Below, in pieces: positions 17,362 to 25,409 of a stretch of 64,000 nt of DNA (position 1 is the stretch's first letter; each line of letters begins with the position of its first letter). The DNA comes from a bacterium D16-50 (GTDB lineage Bacteria; Bacillota; Clostridia; Lachnospirales; Lachnospiraceae), in contig RAZA01000003.1 of NCBI GenBank assembly GCA_003612485.1, positions 124,001 through 188,000 on the forward strand, given 5' to 3'. Under the pieces are notes generated by a model. The model had not been told where the DNA came from. It saw nothing but the letters and a program-made list of their open reading frames with translations, and made no database searches. The translations under genes and the position numbers were made by a program.

Positions 17362-18937
17362 GGCCCCGCGCCTCCTTCCGCAGCTTCCCCGAATTCTCCA
17401 GACCCTTTAAAATATGGTTCATTCTATACAATCCGGAATAATTTACAATCACGTACAGATTCCCCGTACCCTCTTGGGCCAGCCTCAAAACGGTCTTTTG
17501 AAGATCGGAGGTAAAATCCCAGAGAAGCCCTTCATATTTCAGCCGCAGCCCCATGTCGTACCGTCTGGTTCCGCCCACCACGATCCTACCCACACTGACG
17601 TCCCTAAGGGTCTGGAAGTCCACGTCCCAAAGCCAGGAAACATCCTGTCCGTCCAGCTCCGTGTCATTGATCTGGATCACCACATCCTTGGGCCTCGGAT
17701 CCTGCTGCAGGTAGGAGAGCTTCTGCTGAAACCCCATGGGGTTCTTGGCCAGATGAAGCTGCACCTGACCGCCGCCTATAACAAACATGCTCTCCCTGCG
17801 ATTTCCGTAATGATAGTTCTTCATAGCCTCCCCAAATCCCCAGACTGCATCCATGGCTGCAAGGGCGGCGTAAGCCGACAATACATTATAGATATCATAG
17901 GCGAATTTTACCCCAAAAACTCCACCTGCTCCGCCCAAGGCTCCGGGCTTCTCCCCCTCTGACAGCCTCCGCCCCCTTTTTTTCATGCCCAAGCCTTTCC
18001 TGCCGGCATTTTCTGCGCCGCAGCTCACCACACGAAAAGTGAATTCCCCCTTCCCCCGCTCCACATCTTCCGCAGAATAGTCCGGCCTCGGACGCCGGGC
18101 CCCGCACTTCGGGCAATGCCACCCCCCTAATTGTCCGTAGTGATAATAATCATACTCCAGAGGCTCCCCACAGAGACGGCAGAAGGCGCTCTCCCTGACG
18201 CTTTCCCATGTATTGTCCCCCGGAGCATCCCTCAGAAATTCCTTGCCGATGCCGTAGGAAACCACCGGATTGCCGCATCCATAGGATAGAGAATAGGAGA
18301 CGGCATCATCCCCGTTCAGCACCAGCGCCGCGTCCGGTACCAGCATCACCGCCTCCTTAAGCCTATCCAGAACGGCATCCACTTCCCCGAACCGGTCAAG
18401 CTGGTCCCTGAAAAGATTCGTGAATACCACGCAATGGGGCTTCAGCCGCGAAAACACATATCCGGATGCAAATTCATCCACCTCGATGCAGGCATAATCC
18501 GCATCCAGATTCCCGCTTTTATCTGCAGCAAGCACAAATCCGGTCACGATTCCGTTTAGCATGTTGGCTCCCATCCTATTGGTCACCACCTTTTTTCCTT
18601 CCGCTTCCAGTACATGGCAGAGAATAGATGTAGTGGTAGTCTTCCCATTGGTCCCCACCACCACAATGACCTTCTCCCGCACCATATCCGCCAGACGGGA
18701 CAAAATTTGTGGATCAACCAGTCTGGCCACATATCCCGGAAACGATCCTCCGTTCCCCATTTTCAGCCTCCTGATCAACCGGTCCGTAAGCTTTGCACAA
18801 AATACAGCCAGCCTCCTTCGCACTCCCATGCCCTGCCACCTGCCCTTCCGTATTCCCCGCCCTACACCCTGGGCTGCCGTAATCGACTCCCGCCTTACGA
18901 GCTTTTCTCCAGTTCTGAATTCAACATCGTCGCTCAA
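17309..18937 (-). CDS. murT: Lipid II isoglutaminyl synthase, Mur-ligase subunit MurT
   Basis: A 542-residue Mur-ligase, about 80-100 residues longer than usual. The ATP loop is VVVGTNGKTTTTSILCHVL, the central domain has VEVDEFA-like IEVDEFASGY and TNLFRDQLDRFGE, and a four-Cys zinc ribbon (CRLCGEP ... CPKCGARR) lies near residues 245-275. Extra length comes from an N-terminal 36 residues, removable if ATG at 18829 is the true start, and a low-complexity basic/Gly-rich insert (about residues 310-345) before the conserved FAYDIYNVLSAYAAL. Both candidate starts have only moderate ribosome sites, so the start is uncertain. Its product activates the D-Glu carboxylate with ATP for amidation. Confidence 0.92.
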   Translation of the reverse strand: MSDDVEFRTGEKLVRRESITAAQGVGRGIRKGRWQGMGVRRRLAVFCAKLTDRLIRRLKMGNGGSFPGYVARLVDPQILSRLADMVREKVIVVVGTNGKTTTTSILCHVLEAEGKKVVTNRMGANMLNGIVTGFVLAADKSGNLDADYACIEVDEFASGYVFSRLKPHCVVFTNLFRDQLDRFGEVDAVLDRLKEAVMLVPDAALVLNGDDAVSYSLSYGCGNPVVSYGIGKEFLRDAPGDNTWESVRESAFCRLCGEPLEYDYYHYGQLGGWHCPKCGARRPRPDYSAEDVERGKGEFTFRVVSCGAENAGRKGLGMKKRGRRLSEGEKPGALGGAGGVFGVKFAYDIYNVLSAYAALAAMDAVWGFGEAMKNYHYGNRRESMFVIGGGQVQLHLAKNPMGFQQKLSYLQQDPRPKDVVIQINDTELDGQDVSWLWDVDFQTLRDVSVGRIVVGGTRRYDMGLRLKYEGLLWDFTSDLQKTVLRLAQEGTGNLYVIVNYSGLYRMNHILKGLENSGKLRKEARGHEVDCGVFISKSAQFVR

Positions 18938-18953
18938 TATCCTTCCGCCGTGA

Positions 18954-19007
18954 GTCTACATATTGTAAACCTATATCAAGTCTACTACTTGTAGACCAGT
19001 GTGTCAA
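18954..19007 (-). promoter_or_regulatory. murT-gatD promoter with two 17-bp operator palindromes
   Basis: Minus strand: TTGACA (19007-19002), 17-bp spacer, TAGACT (18984-18979). GTCTACAAGTAGTAGAC (18996-18980) overlaps the -10, and GTTTACAATATGTAGAC (18970-18954) lies 26 bp downstream; both fit GTYTACA-N4-GTAGAC. Two equal sites over a promoter indicate a repressor. The TAC/GTA half-sites recall BlaI/MecI operators, but the spacing (5 rather than 4 bases between TAC and GTA) differs, so the regulator is not assigned. Confidence 0.6.
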
Positions 19008-19316
19008 GGCTGTACAGCAAATTTAATTCAACGGAAACAACTGTGAAACAAATTTACAAACCGCCTTATGATCTTTTATTTGCATTGTAGTTCTTTTCTC
19101 TTGTCCCTCCCTTAACATTTTCCTAATTTTCGGCTATGATGTTCTTAAAAATATTTTTCAAAAATCACTAACCTTTTTCCCTTTCCGTTACTATATATGT
19201 GAAAGCTTGAAACGGCCGAATCAAGAATTCACCCCCCAAGGAATCAGCGCCAAAGGCGATGCGGAACGGATATCCGAAATCGTGGACGCGAAACCCATAA
19301 GAGAGGAAAAATCATC
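19008..19316. other. Intergenic stretch between divergent murT and sigma-factor genes
   Basis: About 310 bases, AT-rich in the first 180. It must contain the sigma-factor promoter; a TATATA at about 19191-19196 could serve as -10, but no matching -35 was found. No RNA gene or coding region was recognised. Confidence 0.4.
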
Positions 19317-20936
19317 ATGGAAACTATGTTTGAACAGATTGCCCGCGACTACATGCCGATGCTTTTGAACTGGGCCTACAAGAAGTTAGGAGACAGAGAA
19401 AAGGCGGAGGATCTGACTCAGGAGGTTCTGCTGCAGGTCTTCTCCGCGATCAGGAAAAGTCCCTCTCCCATCACGGATCAGGAGCATTTCTTGTGGAAGA
19501 TCGCCCACTACACCTGGTGCAGCTACCTAAGGGGCAGCCAGCGCCGGAAGCTGTGTGTTTCCATGGAAAACCTGCAGCTGGAGGATCCCCGGGATTTTGC
19601 GGAGGACTATGCCCAAGAAGAGCTTCGGCGGGAACAGACCCTGCGTATGCGCAGACAGATCTCCCTGCTGAACCGTCTCCAGCGGGAGATCATGATATCC
19701 TTCTACATCGACGGGCTCTCTGTTCGGGAAATTGCAGAAAAACACCGGATGACCCAGTCCGCAGTCAAATGGCATCTTTGCCAGACAAGAAAAAAACTGA
19801 AAAAGGAGATTACAGATATGGAAAACCAAGAATATGTATATCGTCCCAGAAAGCTTCACATGGCCATCAGCGGAACCGTGGACTCCATGGGCAGCTCAGA
19901 CATTGTCATGCTCGAAAACAGCCTCACCAAGCAGAACCTCTGTCTGGCATGCTACCGCCAGCCCAAAACTCCACAGGAGCTGGCCGGACAGCTGGGAATT
20001 CCCATGGCCTATGTGGAGGCCGATCTGGAATGGCTCACGGAACGGGAATTTATGGAAATGACCGGTTCCGGCTACGCCACCTCATTCCCGATCATTACGT
20101 CCGCAGAGGAGCAGGAGCAGTTCGCCATCTTCGCGAAGCATAGGAAGGTTCTGTCGGACGTCATCATAGAAGGGCTGACCTCCGCCGAAGACACCATCCG
20201 AGGCATCGGCTTCTACGGCTGCAAAGCGCCCATGAGCAAGCTGCTGTGGCTGCTGATCTACCAGTTCTGCGGCAGCCTGCATATCCCCTACCCCCACATC
20301 CAGACATCCGTCCGCATGGACGGCGGAAATTATCTTCCTCTGGGCTTCGACAGAGAGACGGCCGGGGACGCGCCGTTGGCTGTGGACAACAGAGGCTGGG
20401 CCTACAACGGCAGCATGCAGAACAACGGTTTCTGCTGGATGGGCCTATACAACTTCGGCCGCTCGGAGATAGAGGAGATGCTTGACAACTACACGCCTCA
20501 CGGAAAGGAGCTGCACCAGTTGCTGGTGGAACTGATTCAAACCCAGACCCCCGTGGACGGTTATGATGAAAAAAAACGCTATACTCTGGCCCAGCTGGCC
20601 CAAAAGGGCTTCGTCACTGTCCGGGATAATCAAGCATTTCCCAATTTCTGCATCTTCACTGCCGAACAGTACACAGAGCTTCGGGAAAGGGTCTTCGCCC
20701 CCATAGCCAAAAAGCTGGAGCCTGCCATCCCTCTCCTGACGGCGGAGCTGGAGAAATGCTGCGGGAACCAGCTGCCCCGGCACCTAAACCACTATTACCA
20801 TTCTTCCGTGGCCCTCGCCCTCCACGACCTGAGCTACCTGACCAGCCTCTTCGCCTTCCACGACGGCCTGCTCTACAAGCCTGTAGACAGCCATGACGGG
20901 GAATTCCTCACGCTGACATATATCAAGAACCATTGA
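19317..20936 (+). CDS. ECF-like sigma factor fused to a long C-terminal winged-helix/sensor region
   Basis: A 539-residue protein. Residues 1-75 match sigma region 2 (YMPMLLNWAYKKLGDREKAEDLTQEVLLQVF, then FLWKIAHYTWCSYLR), and about 110-160 match region 4 (LQREIMISFYIDGLSVREIAEKHRMTQSAVKWHLCQTRKKLK). After a linker, residues 205-265 look like a winged helix (KTPQELAGQLGIPMAYVEADLEWLTEREFM). The remaining 270 residues are aromatic-rich and unrecognised. Normal ECF sigmas are about 170-200 residues, so the C-terminal 370 residues are an added module, perhaps an in-cis regulator; no anti-sigma gene is adjacent. GAGAGGAAAAATC precedes the ATG. Confidence 0.82.
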   Translation: METMFEQIARDYMPMLLNWAYKKLGDREKAEDLTQEVLLQVFSAIRKSPSPITDQEHFLWKIAHYTWCSYLRGSQRRKLCVSMENLQLEDPRDFAEDYAQEELRREQTLRMRRQISLLNRLQREIMISFYIDGLSVREIAEKHRMTQSAVKWHLCQTRKKLKKEITDMENQEYVYRPRKLHMAISGTVDSMGSSDIVMLENSLTKQNLCLACYRQPKTPQELAGQLGIPMAYVEADLEWLTEREFMEMTGSGYATSFPIITSAEEQEQFAIFAKHRKVLSDVIIEGLTSAEDTIRGIGFYGCKAPMSKLLWLLIYQFCGSLHIPYPHIQTSVRMDGGNYLPLGFDRETAGDAPLAVDNRGWAYNGSMQNNGFCWMGLYNFGRSEIEEMLDNYTPHGKELHQLLVELIQTQTPVDGYDEKKRYTLAQLAQKGFVTVRDNQAFPNFCIFTAEQYTELRERVFAPIAKKLEPAIPLLTAELEKCCGNQLPRHLNHYYHSSVALALHDLSYLTSLFAFHDGLLYKPVDSHDGEFLTLTYIKNH

Positions 20937-21089
20937 CATGTTTGCCGATATGCTCTCAGCCAAATGAAGCCGGATACGCCTTTTGGCGCGTCATGGCCTC
21001 CTTCACCAGCCGCCATACAATGCTCCCCTCCAGAAACCTCGCCAGAGCTTTCCCGGAGGGAGCCCGTCCGGCGGAATCCCCTACGCCAA

Positions 21090-21124
21090 ACAATAGAATC
21101 CACGCTTCGCGAGTCTTCTATTGT
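21090..21124. other. Inverted repeat (hairpin) between sigma-factor and coiled-coil genes
   Basis: ACAATAGAA and TTCTATTGT are perfect 9-bp arms around a 17-nt interior that itself can fold (CGC-TTC-GCG). There is no T run, so it is not a standard terminator. It lies in the 270-nt gap downstream of the sigma-factor gene and before the next promoter. Confidence 0.45.
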
Positions 21125-21157
21125 CATGAATAAAAACGAAAACCAAACATTAATGGA

Positions 21158-21186
21158 TAGACACGGCATCTTACCTATGATATACT
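21158..21186 (+). promoter_or_regulatory. Promoter of the coiled-coil gene
   Basis: TAGACA (21158-21163), 17-bp spacer, TATACT (21181-21186), directly followed by an AAAAGGAGGTG ribosome site, so the leader is very short. Confidence 0.65.
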
Positions 21187-21209
21187 AAATGAAAAGGAGG
21201 TGAAAACAT

Positions 21210-21584
21210 ATGTCTGATCGAGAATTGTTATTTGAAATTTCATTAATGCTGAATCCCATAAGAGAAAAGATCAATGATATGAGCAACGATATCGATCACA
21301 TGAAAGCCGATATCGACAGCATGAAAGCCGACATCAATGGCATGAAAGCCGATATCGACAGCATGAAAGCTGATATCAGCGATATCAAAAAACGAGTCAC
21401 AAATATTGAATTGACACAAGAAAACGTAATACTCCCTCGTCTAAACACTATTGAAGCTTGTTATACGTCAACTTATGACAGATACAAGGTCAGTGTTGAA
21501 GATTATGATTCCATGAAGCAAGACATATCCGTCTTGAAAAAGATCGTGACGGAACATAGCGAAAAGCTGCAGAAGCTGGCATAG
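21210..21584 (+). CDS. Small heptad-repeat coiled-coil protein
   Basis: A 124-residue soluble protein with no recognised enzymatic motif. AAGGAGGTG sits 8 nt before the ATG. Residues 20-70 are heptads of the form M-K-A-D-I-(D/N)-(S/G), at least four in a row, continuing as DIKKRVTNIELTQENVILPRL; this is an almost ideal coiled coil. The heptads are encoded by near-identical 21-bp DNA units (about 21298-21380), showing recent slippage or duplication. A second helical region (YDRYKVSVEDYDSMKQDISVLKKIVTEHSEKLQKL) ends the protein. Similar small proteins are common in Firmicutes; the function is unknown. Confidence 0.75.
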   Translation: MSDRELLFEISLMLNPIREKINDMSNDIDHMKADIDSMKADINGMKADIDSMKADISDIKKRVTNIELTQENVILPRLNTIEACYTSTYDRYKVSVEDYDSMKQDISVLKKIVTEHSEKLQKLA

Positions 21585-21622
21585 GATACATAGGGCAGAG
21601 CCCTCTTTGCCGGAAAACCGTT

Positions 21623-22351
21623 TCACAGCCCATATAACAAATTCTCTTTGCAATGTGCGTCAGAGTTTTTTATGACCGCTACACGCCCACGCAAAAGCAT
21701 CTGCAAGACCCATCGCTCCGGGTAAGGTTCCGTGCGGTATCCTCTGGCCATGGCCCCCGTGTTGATCTCAAAAGCCACCGGCCACATCATCAATTTCATC
21801 AGCGCTGCCTCTGCGGCGATTCGGTATCTGGGGTTCGCCGTGTCGAAAAGGACTCCCTTCTCATTAAACTTCGTGATCAGGTCAAAGTGTCCCACAATAT
21901 TGCATCTTGTTTTTTGGTACAGTCCTGCCACGTTCACAAAGTAATCCTCGGCAAACTCATAGAAATCTCCCCCATAATAACGGTTCACTATCTCACGCTG
22001 CTTTTCTGCGCTCTCATCCACGGGAAGATAGACCTCTCCCTTTTTAACATAGTGAACCGAGCCTATTATGTAGTCATACTCATCCGTGGGTTCCTCCGAA
22101 TACAAATCCTGCTCCACTCCCAGCAGTATCCGGATCTGTCCGGCATACTTTTTCTGCAGGCTGCGGACGCAGGCTTTGTATTCCTTGGTTCCTTCCTTCG
22201 ACATGCACCAGCTCTCGTCGAAGGCGGTATAAGAATGTCCTGAAAAGCCGATTTCCGGACAGCCAAGACGAATGGCCTCTTGTACCAGCTCCTCCGGGGT
22301 GTCCTTTCCATCGCAAAATATAGTATGGGTGTGATAGTTTGAAGGAATCAT
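21623..22351 (-). CDS. hisJ: Histidinol-phosphatase, PHP type
   Basis: A 242-residue PHP-domain phosphatase. The N-terminal metal-binding motif is YHTHTIFCDGKDTPEEL, with further ligands in GFSGHSYTAF, LLGVEQDLY and NIVGHFDLITKF, and the last in NSDAHCKENLLYGL. It dephosphorylates histidinol phosphate, the step before HisD. It overlaps hisIE by 4 nt (ATGA) and is the last gene of the his operon. Confidence 0.9.
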   Translation of the reverse strand: MIPSNYHTHTIFCDGKDTPEELVQEAIRLGCPEIGFSGHSYTAFDESWCMSKEGTKEYKACVRSLQKKYAGQIRILLGVEQDLYSEEPTDEYDYIIGSVHYVKKGEVYLPVDESAEKQREIVNRYYGGDFYEFAEDYFVNVAGLYQKTRCNIVGHFDLITKFNEKGVLFDTANPRYRIAAEAALMKLMMWPVAFEINTGAMARGYRTEPYPERWVLQMLLRGRVAVIKNSDAHCKENLLYGL

Positions 22352-23010
22352 TTTGTCATTTTCTCCTGCTTCACCTTATGGTCAATGATATGTCTTGCAG
22401 CAAGCTCCCGATGTACATCCTCAAGAGAAATGCCCATCTCCACCATCAGTACCATAGCATGATAAGCAAGATCGGCAAGCTCATATACGGTCTCCTTTTT
22501 GTCCTCACCCTTGCCCGCGATGATCACCTCCGTGCATTCCTCCCCCACCTTTTTCAGGATCTTGTCCATTCCCTTCTCAAATAGATAAGTGGTGTAGGAA
22601 CCTTCCGGCATATCCTTCTTTCTGCCCTGCAGCAGACCATAAAGCTCCTCAAAACTGAATTCCCTCAATTCCCCGCTGCGCCAGACCGGCTTGGTGAAGC
22701 AGGAATCACTGCCTGTATGGCATGCGGGGCCATCCTTCTCCACTGTCACCACCAATGCGTCCTTGTCGCAGTCAGCAGTGATACTGACGATATGCTGAAC
22801 ATTTCCGCTGGTCTCCCCCTTGAGCCATAATTCTTGTCTGGAGCGGCTCCAGAAGCAGGTCAGCCCCTTCTCCATGGAAATTTTCAGACTTTCTTTGTTC
22901 ATATAGGCTACGGTCAACACCTTTTTGGTGATCGCATCCACCACCACGGCTGGAATCAGACCGTTCTCGTCAAATCTCAGTTCCTCGATGCGCAGCATTT
23001 CCTGCTCCAT
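22348..23010 (-). CDS. hisI: Bifunctional phosphoribosyl-AMP cyclohydrolase / phosphoribosyl-ATP pyrophosphatase
   Basis: ATG at 23010 (MEQEMLRIEELRF) is preferred because AGAGGA lies 6 nt before it; 220 residues. The HisI domain (residues 1-120) has CFWSRSRQELWLKGETSGN and the metal site DCDKDALVVTVEKDGPACHTG. The HisE domain (about 125-215) has YTTYLFEKGMDKILKKVGEECTEVIIAGK and ADLAYHAMVLMVEMG. It performs steps two and three of histidine synthesis. Fused HisIE is standard in Firmicutes. The gap to hisF is about 110 nt. Confidence 0.94.
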   Translation of the reverse strand: MEQEMLRIEELRFDENGLIPAVVVDAITKKVLTVAYMNKESLKISMEKGLTCFWSRSRQELWLKGETSGNVQHIVSITADCDKDALVVTVEKDGPACHTGSDSCFTKPVWRSGELREFSFEELYGLLQGRKKDMPEGSYTTYLFEKGMDKILKKVGEECTEVIIAGKGEDKKETVYELADLAYHAMVLMVEMGISLEDVHRELAARHIIDHKVKQEKMTK

Positions 23011-23119
23011 TTTTTGTCCTCTCATTTCCTCTTGTCATCTTCATCATTTCCGGTGCCAGCTTACATACAAGTCTTTTTTCTCCGTCCCTTTCTCATTGCA
23101 GCGGCCCCCGCAACCGTTT

Positions 23120-23878
23120 TCACAGCCTCACTACAACGTCATTCTCCTTAAGCACCTTCTTCAACTCCGGTATGGACACCTCTCCAAAGTGGAAAATGGA
23201 GGCTGCAAGCCCCGCGTCTATATCGGGAATTTCATGAAACAAATCCACAAAGTGCCCAATGCATCCAGCACCCCCTGAAGCGATCACGGGCACCTTCACC
23301 GCCTCACACACCGCCTTCAGCATAGGAAGGTCGAAGCCCCCCTTCACACCGTCGGTATCGATGGAATTTACTACCACTTCCCCTGCCCCCAGCTCCACGC
23401 ATCTGGAAATCCAAGAAATGGCCTCCATCCCCGTATCCTCCCTACCGCCCTTGGCGAACACCCGAAATTCCCCCTCCACACGCTTCACGTCCGCCGACAA
23501 GACAACACATTGATTCCCGTATCTTCTGGCTGCCTCCCTGATCAGCTCCGGATTCCTGATGGCCCCGGAATTCACGCTGACCTTGTCCGCCCCGCACTTC
23601 AGGACCCGGTCAAAATCCTCAATGGCATTGATTCCGCCGCCCACCGTCAGCGGTATGAAGATCTGACTGGCCACTTCCCGGAGAATGTCCGTAAACAGAC
23701 GCCTTCCCTCATAGGAAGCAGTAATATCATAAAATACCAGCTCGTCCGCCCCGCAGTCGGAATAAAACTTTCCCAGCTCCACCGGGGAAGAAACATCCCA
23801 CAAGCCTTTAAAGTTTACACCCTTTACCACCCTGCCGTCTTTCACGTCAAGGCAGGGAATGATTCTCTTTGTTATCAT
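23120..23878 (-). CDS. hisF: Imidazole glycerol phosphate synthase, cyclase subunit
   Basis: A 252-residue TIM barrel of normal HisF length. It starts MITKRIIPCLDVKDGRVVKG with the catalytic Asp of the first strand, and shows DELVFYDITASYEGR (second catalytic Asp), VGGGINAIEDF and VIASGGAGCIGHF phosphate-binding loops. It joins HisH to make IGP and AICAR from PRFAR. It overlaps hisA by 4 nt (ATGA); its ribosome site lies inside the repeat-derived end of hisA. Confidence 0.95.
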   Translation of the reverse strand: MITKRIIPCLDVKDGRVVKGVNFKGLWDVSSPVELGKFYSDCGADELVFYDITASYEGRRLFTDILREVASQIFIPLTVGGGINAIEDFDRVLKCGADKVSVNSGAIRNPELIREAARRYGNQCVVLSADVKRVEGEFRVFAKGGREDTGMEAISWISRCVELGAGEVVVNSIDTDGVKGGFDLPMLKAVCEAVKVPVIASGGAGCIGHFVDLFHEIPDIDAGLAASIFHFGEVSIPELKKVLKENDVVVRL

Positions 23879-24732
23879 CCTGCCCGTCCCTTCCCGCTTA
23901 TGCGTTCCGTTTCACATGCGCGTTCCTCTCCGCACGCACAGTCTTTCCCGCATGCGTATTCCTTCCCGCATGCGTATTCCTTCCCGCATGCGTATTCCCT
24001 CCCGCATGCGTATTCCCTCCCGCATGCTGCCTTGACAGCCTCCCTCAAATCCACCGCCCCCGTGTAATATGCCTTGCCGATAATGGCTCCGTACAGCCCC
24101 ATCCTGCTCAATGCCTCCACGTCCTCCAGCGAAGACACCCCTCCCGACGCGGTAATATCCATGGAATACTTAAGAGAAAGCTCACGGTACAGCTCAAGGT
24201 TCGCGCCCTCCATAGCCCCGTCTCTGGAGATATCCGTACAGATCACATTCCGTATGCCAATGCCCTGCATCCGCTCCAGAAATCCGTCCAGCGTCACAGA
24301 GGATTCCTCCAGCCAGCCCTTTATGGCGATCAAACCGTTCCTCACGTCCGCTCCCACGGCGATTTTTTCCCCATACCTATCCACAGCCTCCCTCAGAAAG
24401 ACTTCATCTTTCACTGCTGCGGTTCCCAGAATCACACGGGACACCCCTGCGGAAAAATATCTCTCCACCGTCTCCATGCTCCGAATGCCTCCGCCCACCT
24501 CCACAAAAAGAGACGTCTTCCCCGCGATCTCCTCCACTATGGAAAGGTTCGGGGTAGTCCCCTCCTTGGCGCCTTCCAGATCCACCACATGGACATGGGT
24601 GGCCCCGCAGCCCTCAAAGTCTCTGGCAACCTCCAAAGGATGCTCATTGTAGATTACCATATTATCATAATTTCCCTTCAGCAGACGAACCGCCTTTTTT
24701 TCATATAAATCAATCGCCGGAAACAAAATCAT
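23875..24732 (-). CDS. hisA: ProFAR isomerase HisA with a repetitive C-terminal tail
   Basis: The first 235 residues are a normal HisA barrel: MILFPAIDLYEKKAVRLLKGNY, HVVDLEGAKEG, VEVGGGIRSMETVERY, ICTDISRDGAMEGANLELY and ASGGVSSLEDVEAL. It isomerises ProFAR to PRFAR. Typical HisA ends near here, but this protein continues for about 50 residues made of six-residue repeats: ACGREY twice, ACGKEY three times, then degenerate forms (ACGKDC, ACGEER, ACETER). The tail is Cys-, Glu- and Lys-rich and comes from 18-bp tandem DNA repeats at the 3' end. It should not disturb the barrel; a function is not evident. Confidence 0.92.
   Translation of the reverse strand: MILFPAIDLYEKKAVRLLKGNYDNMVIYNEHPLEVARDFEGCGATHVHVVDLEGAKEGTTPNLSIVEEIAGKTSLFVEVGGGIRSMETVERYFSAGVSRVILGTAAVKDEVFLREAVDRYGEKIAVGADVRNGLIAIKGWLEESSVTLDGFLERMQGIGIRNVICTDISRDGAMEGANLELYRELSLKYSMDITASGGVSSLEDVEALSRMGLYGAIIGKAYYTGAVDLREAVKAACGREYACGREYACGKEYACGKEYACGKDCACGEERACETERISGKGRAG
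23950..24029 (-). repeat. 18-bp tandem repeat at the 3' end of hisA
   Basis: Four near-perfect 18-bp units start at 23950, 23968, 23986 and 24004 (plus strand GCATGCGTATTCCTTCCC, with T or C at one position), and a partial unit starts at 24022. More degenerate units extend towards 23895. On the coding strand each unit contains GGGAAGGA or GGGAGGGA, resembling a ribosome binding site. Confidence 0.93.
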
Positions 24733-24803
24733 ATGGATCCCCTCCGCCTTCTTTCATCTTAGGACACCTACCAAAAGCCCTCTCCTCTGCCCCCGCACCG
24801 GAC

Positions 24804-25409
24804 TCACTCACAGAAGGCCTGCAGGATCGCCAGCCCCACCCTGCCGCTCTTTTCGGGGTGAAACTGACAGCCCATCACATTGCCGCACTCCACGGCGGCA
24901 GTAAGCTCCCTGCCGTATTCCGCAGTGGCAATAATGCTGTCGCTGCAATCCTCCGCATAAAAGGAATGGACGAAATAAACGCATTCGTTCTCCTTCACAT
25001 ATTTAAACAGCCTGCTTTCCCGCCGGAAATGTAGGCTGTTCCAGCCGATGTGGGGTATCTTCAGCCCCTGAGGTATCCTTCCCTCCATGGGAACCACCTT
25101 GCCCTTCAGCAGACCCAGCCCTTGGTGCTCCCCATATTCGTAGCTTTTCTCAAACAAAAGCTGCATACCCAGACAAATGCCCATGATATCCTTGCCTGCG
25201 GCGGCCTGCATGCGCAAAATACCGTACAGCCCGCTGTCCCGCAGCTTTTTCACCGCGTCCCCGAATGCCCCTACCCCCGGAAGAATCAGCTTGTCCGCCG
25301 CCTCGATGACCGCCGGATCAGAGGTCACCGCCACCTCGGCGCCGATACTTTTCAAGGAAGAGCAGAGGGAAAACAGATTTCCCACACCATAGTCGATAAT
25401 CCCAATCAT
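24804..25409 (-). CDS. hisH: Imidazole glycerol phosphate synthase, glutaminase subunit
   Basis: The ATG at 25409 shares its A with the hisB stop codon (TGATG), giving 201 residues; a GTG one codon earlier is less likely. The protein begins MIGIIDYGVGNLFSL and has the nucleophile region MGICLGMQLLFEKSYEYGEHQGLGLL, and the His/Glu pair in GCQFHPEKSGRVGLAIL. It supplies ammonia to HisF. A 71-nt gap separates it from hisA. Confidence 0.94.
   Translation of the reverse strand: MIGIIDYGVGNLFSLCSSLKSIGAEVAVTSDPAVIEAADKLILPGVGAFGDAVKKLRDSGLYGILRMQAAAGKDIMGICLGMQLLFEKSYEYGEHQGLGLLKGKVVPMEGRIPQGLKIPHIGWNSLHFRRESRLFKYVKENECVYFVHSFYAEDCSDSIIATAEYGRELTAAVECGNVMGCQFHPEKSGRVGLAILQAFCE

Noticed and set aside
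18954..18996. BlaI/MecI operator
   Set aside because: Half-sites are similar but the centre is one base longer than the usual spacing, and no blaI or blaR gene is nearby.
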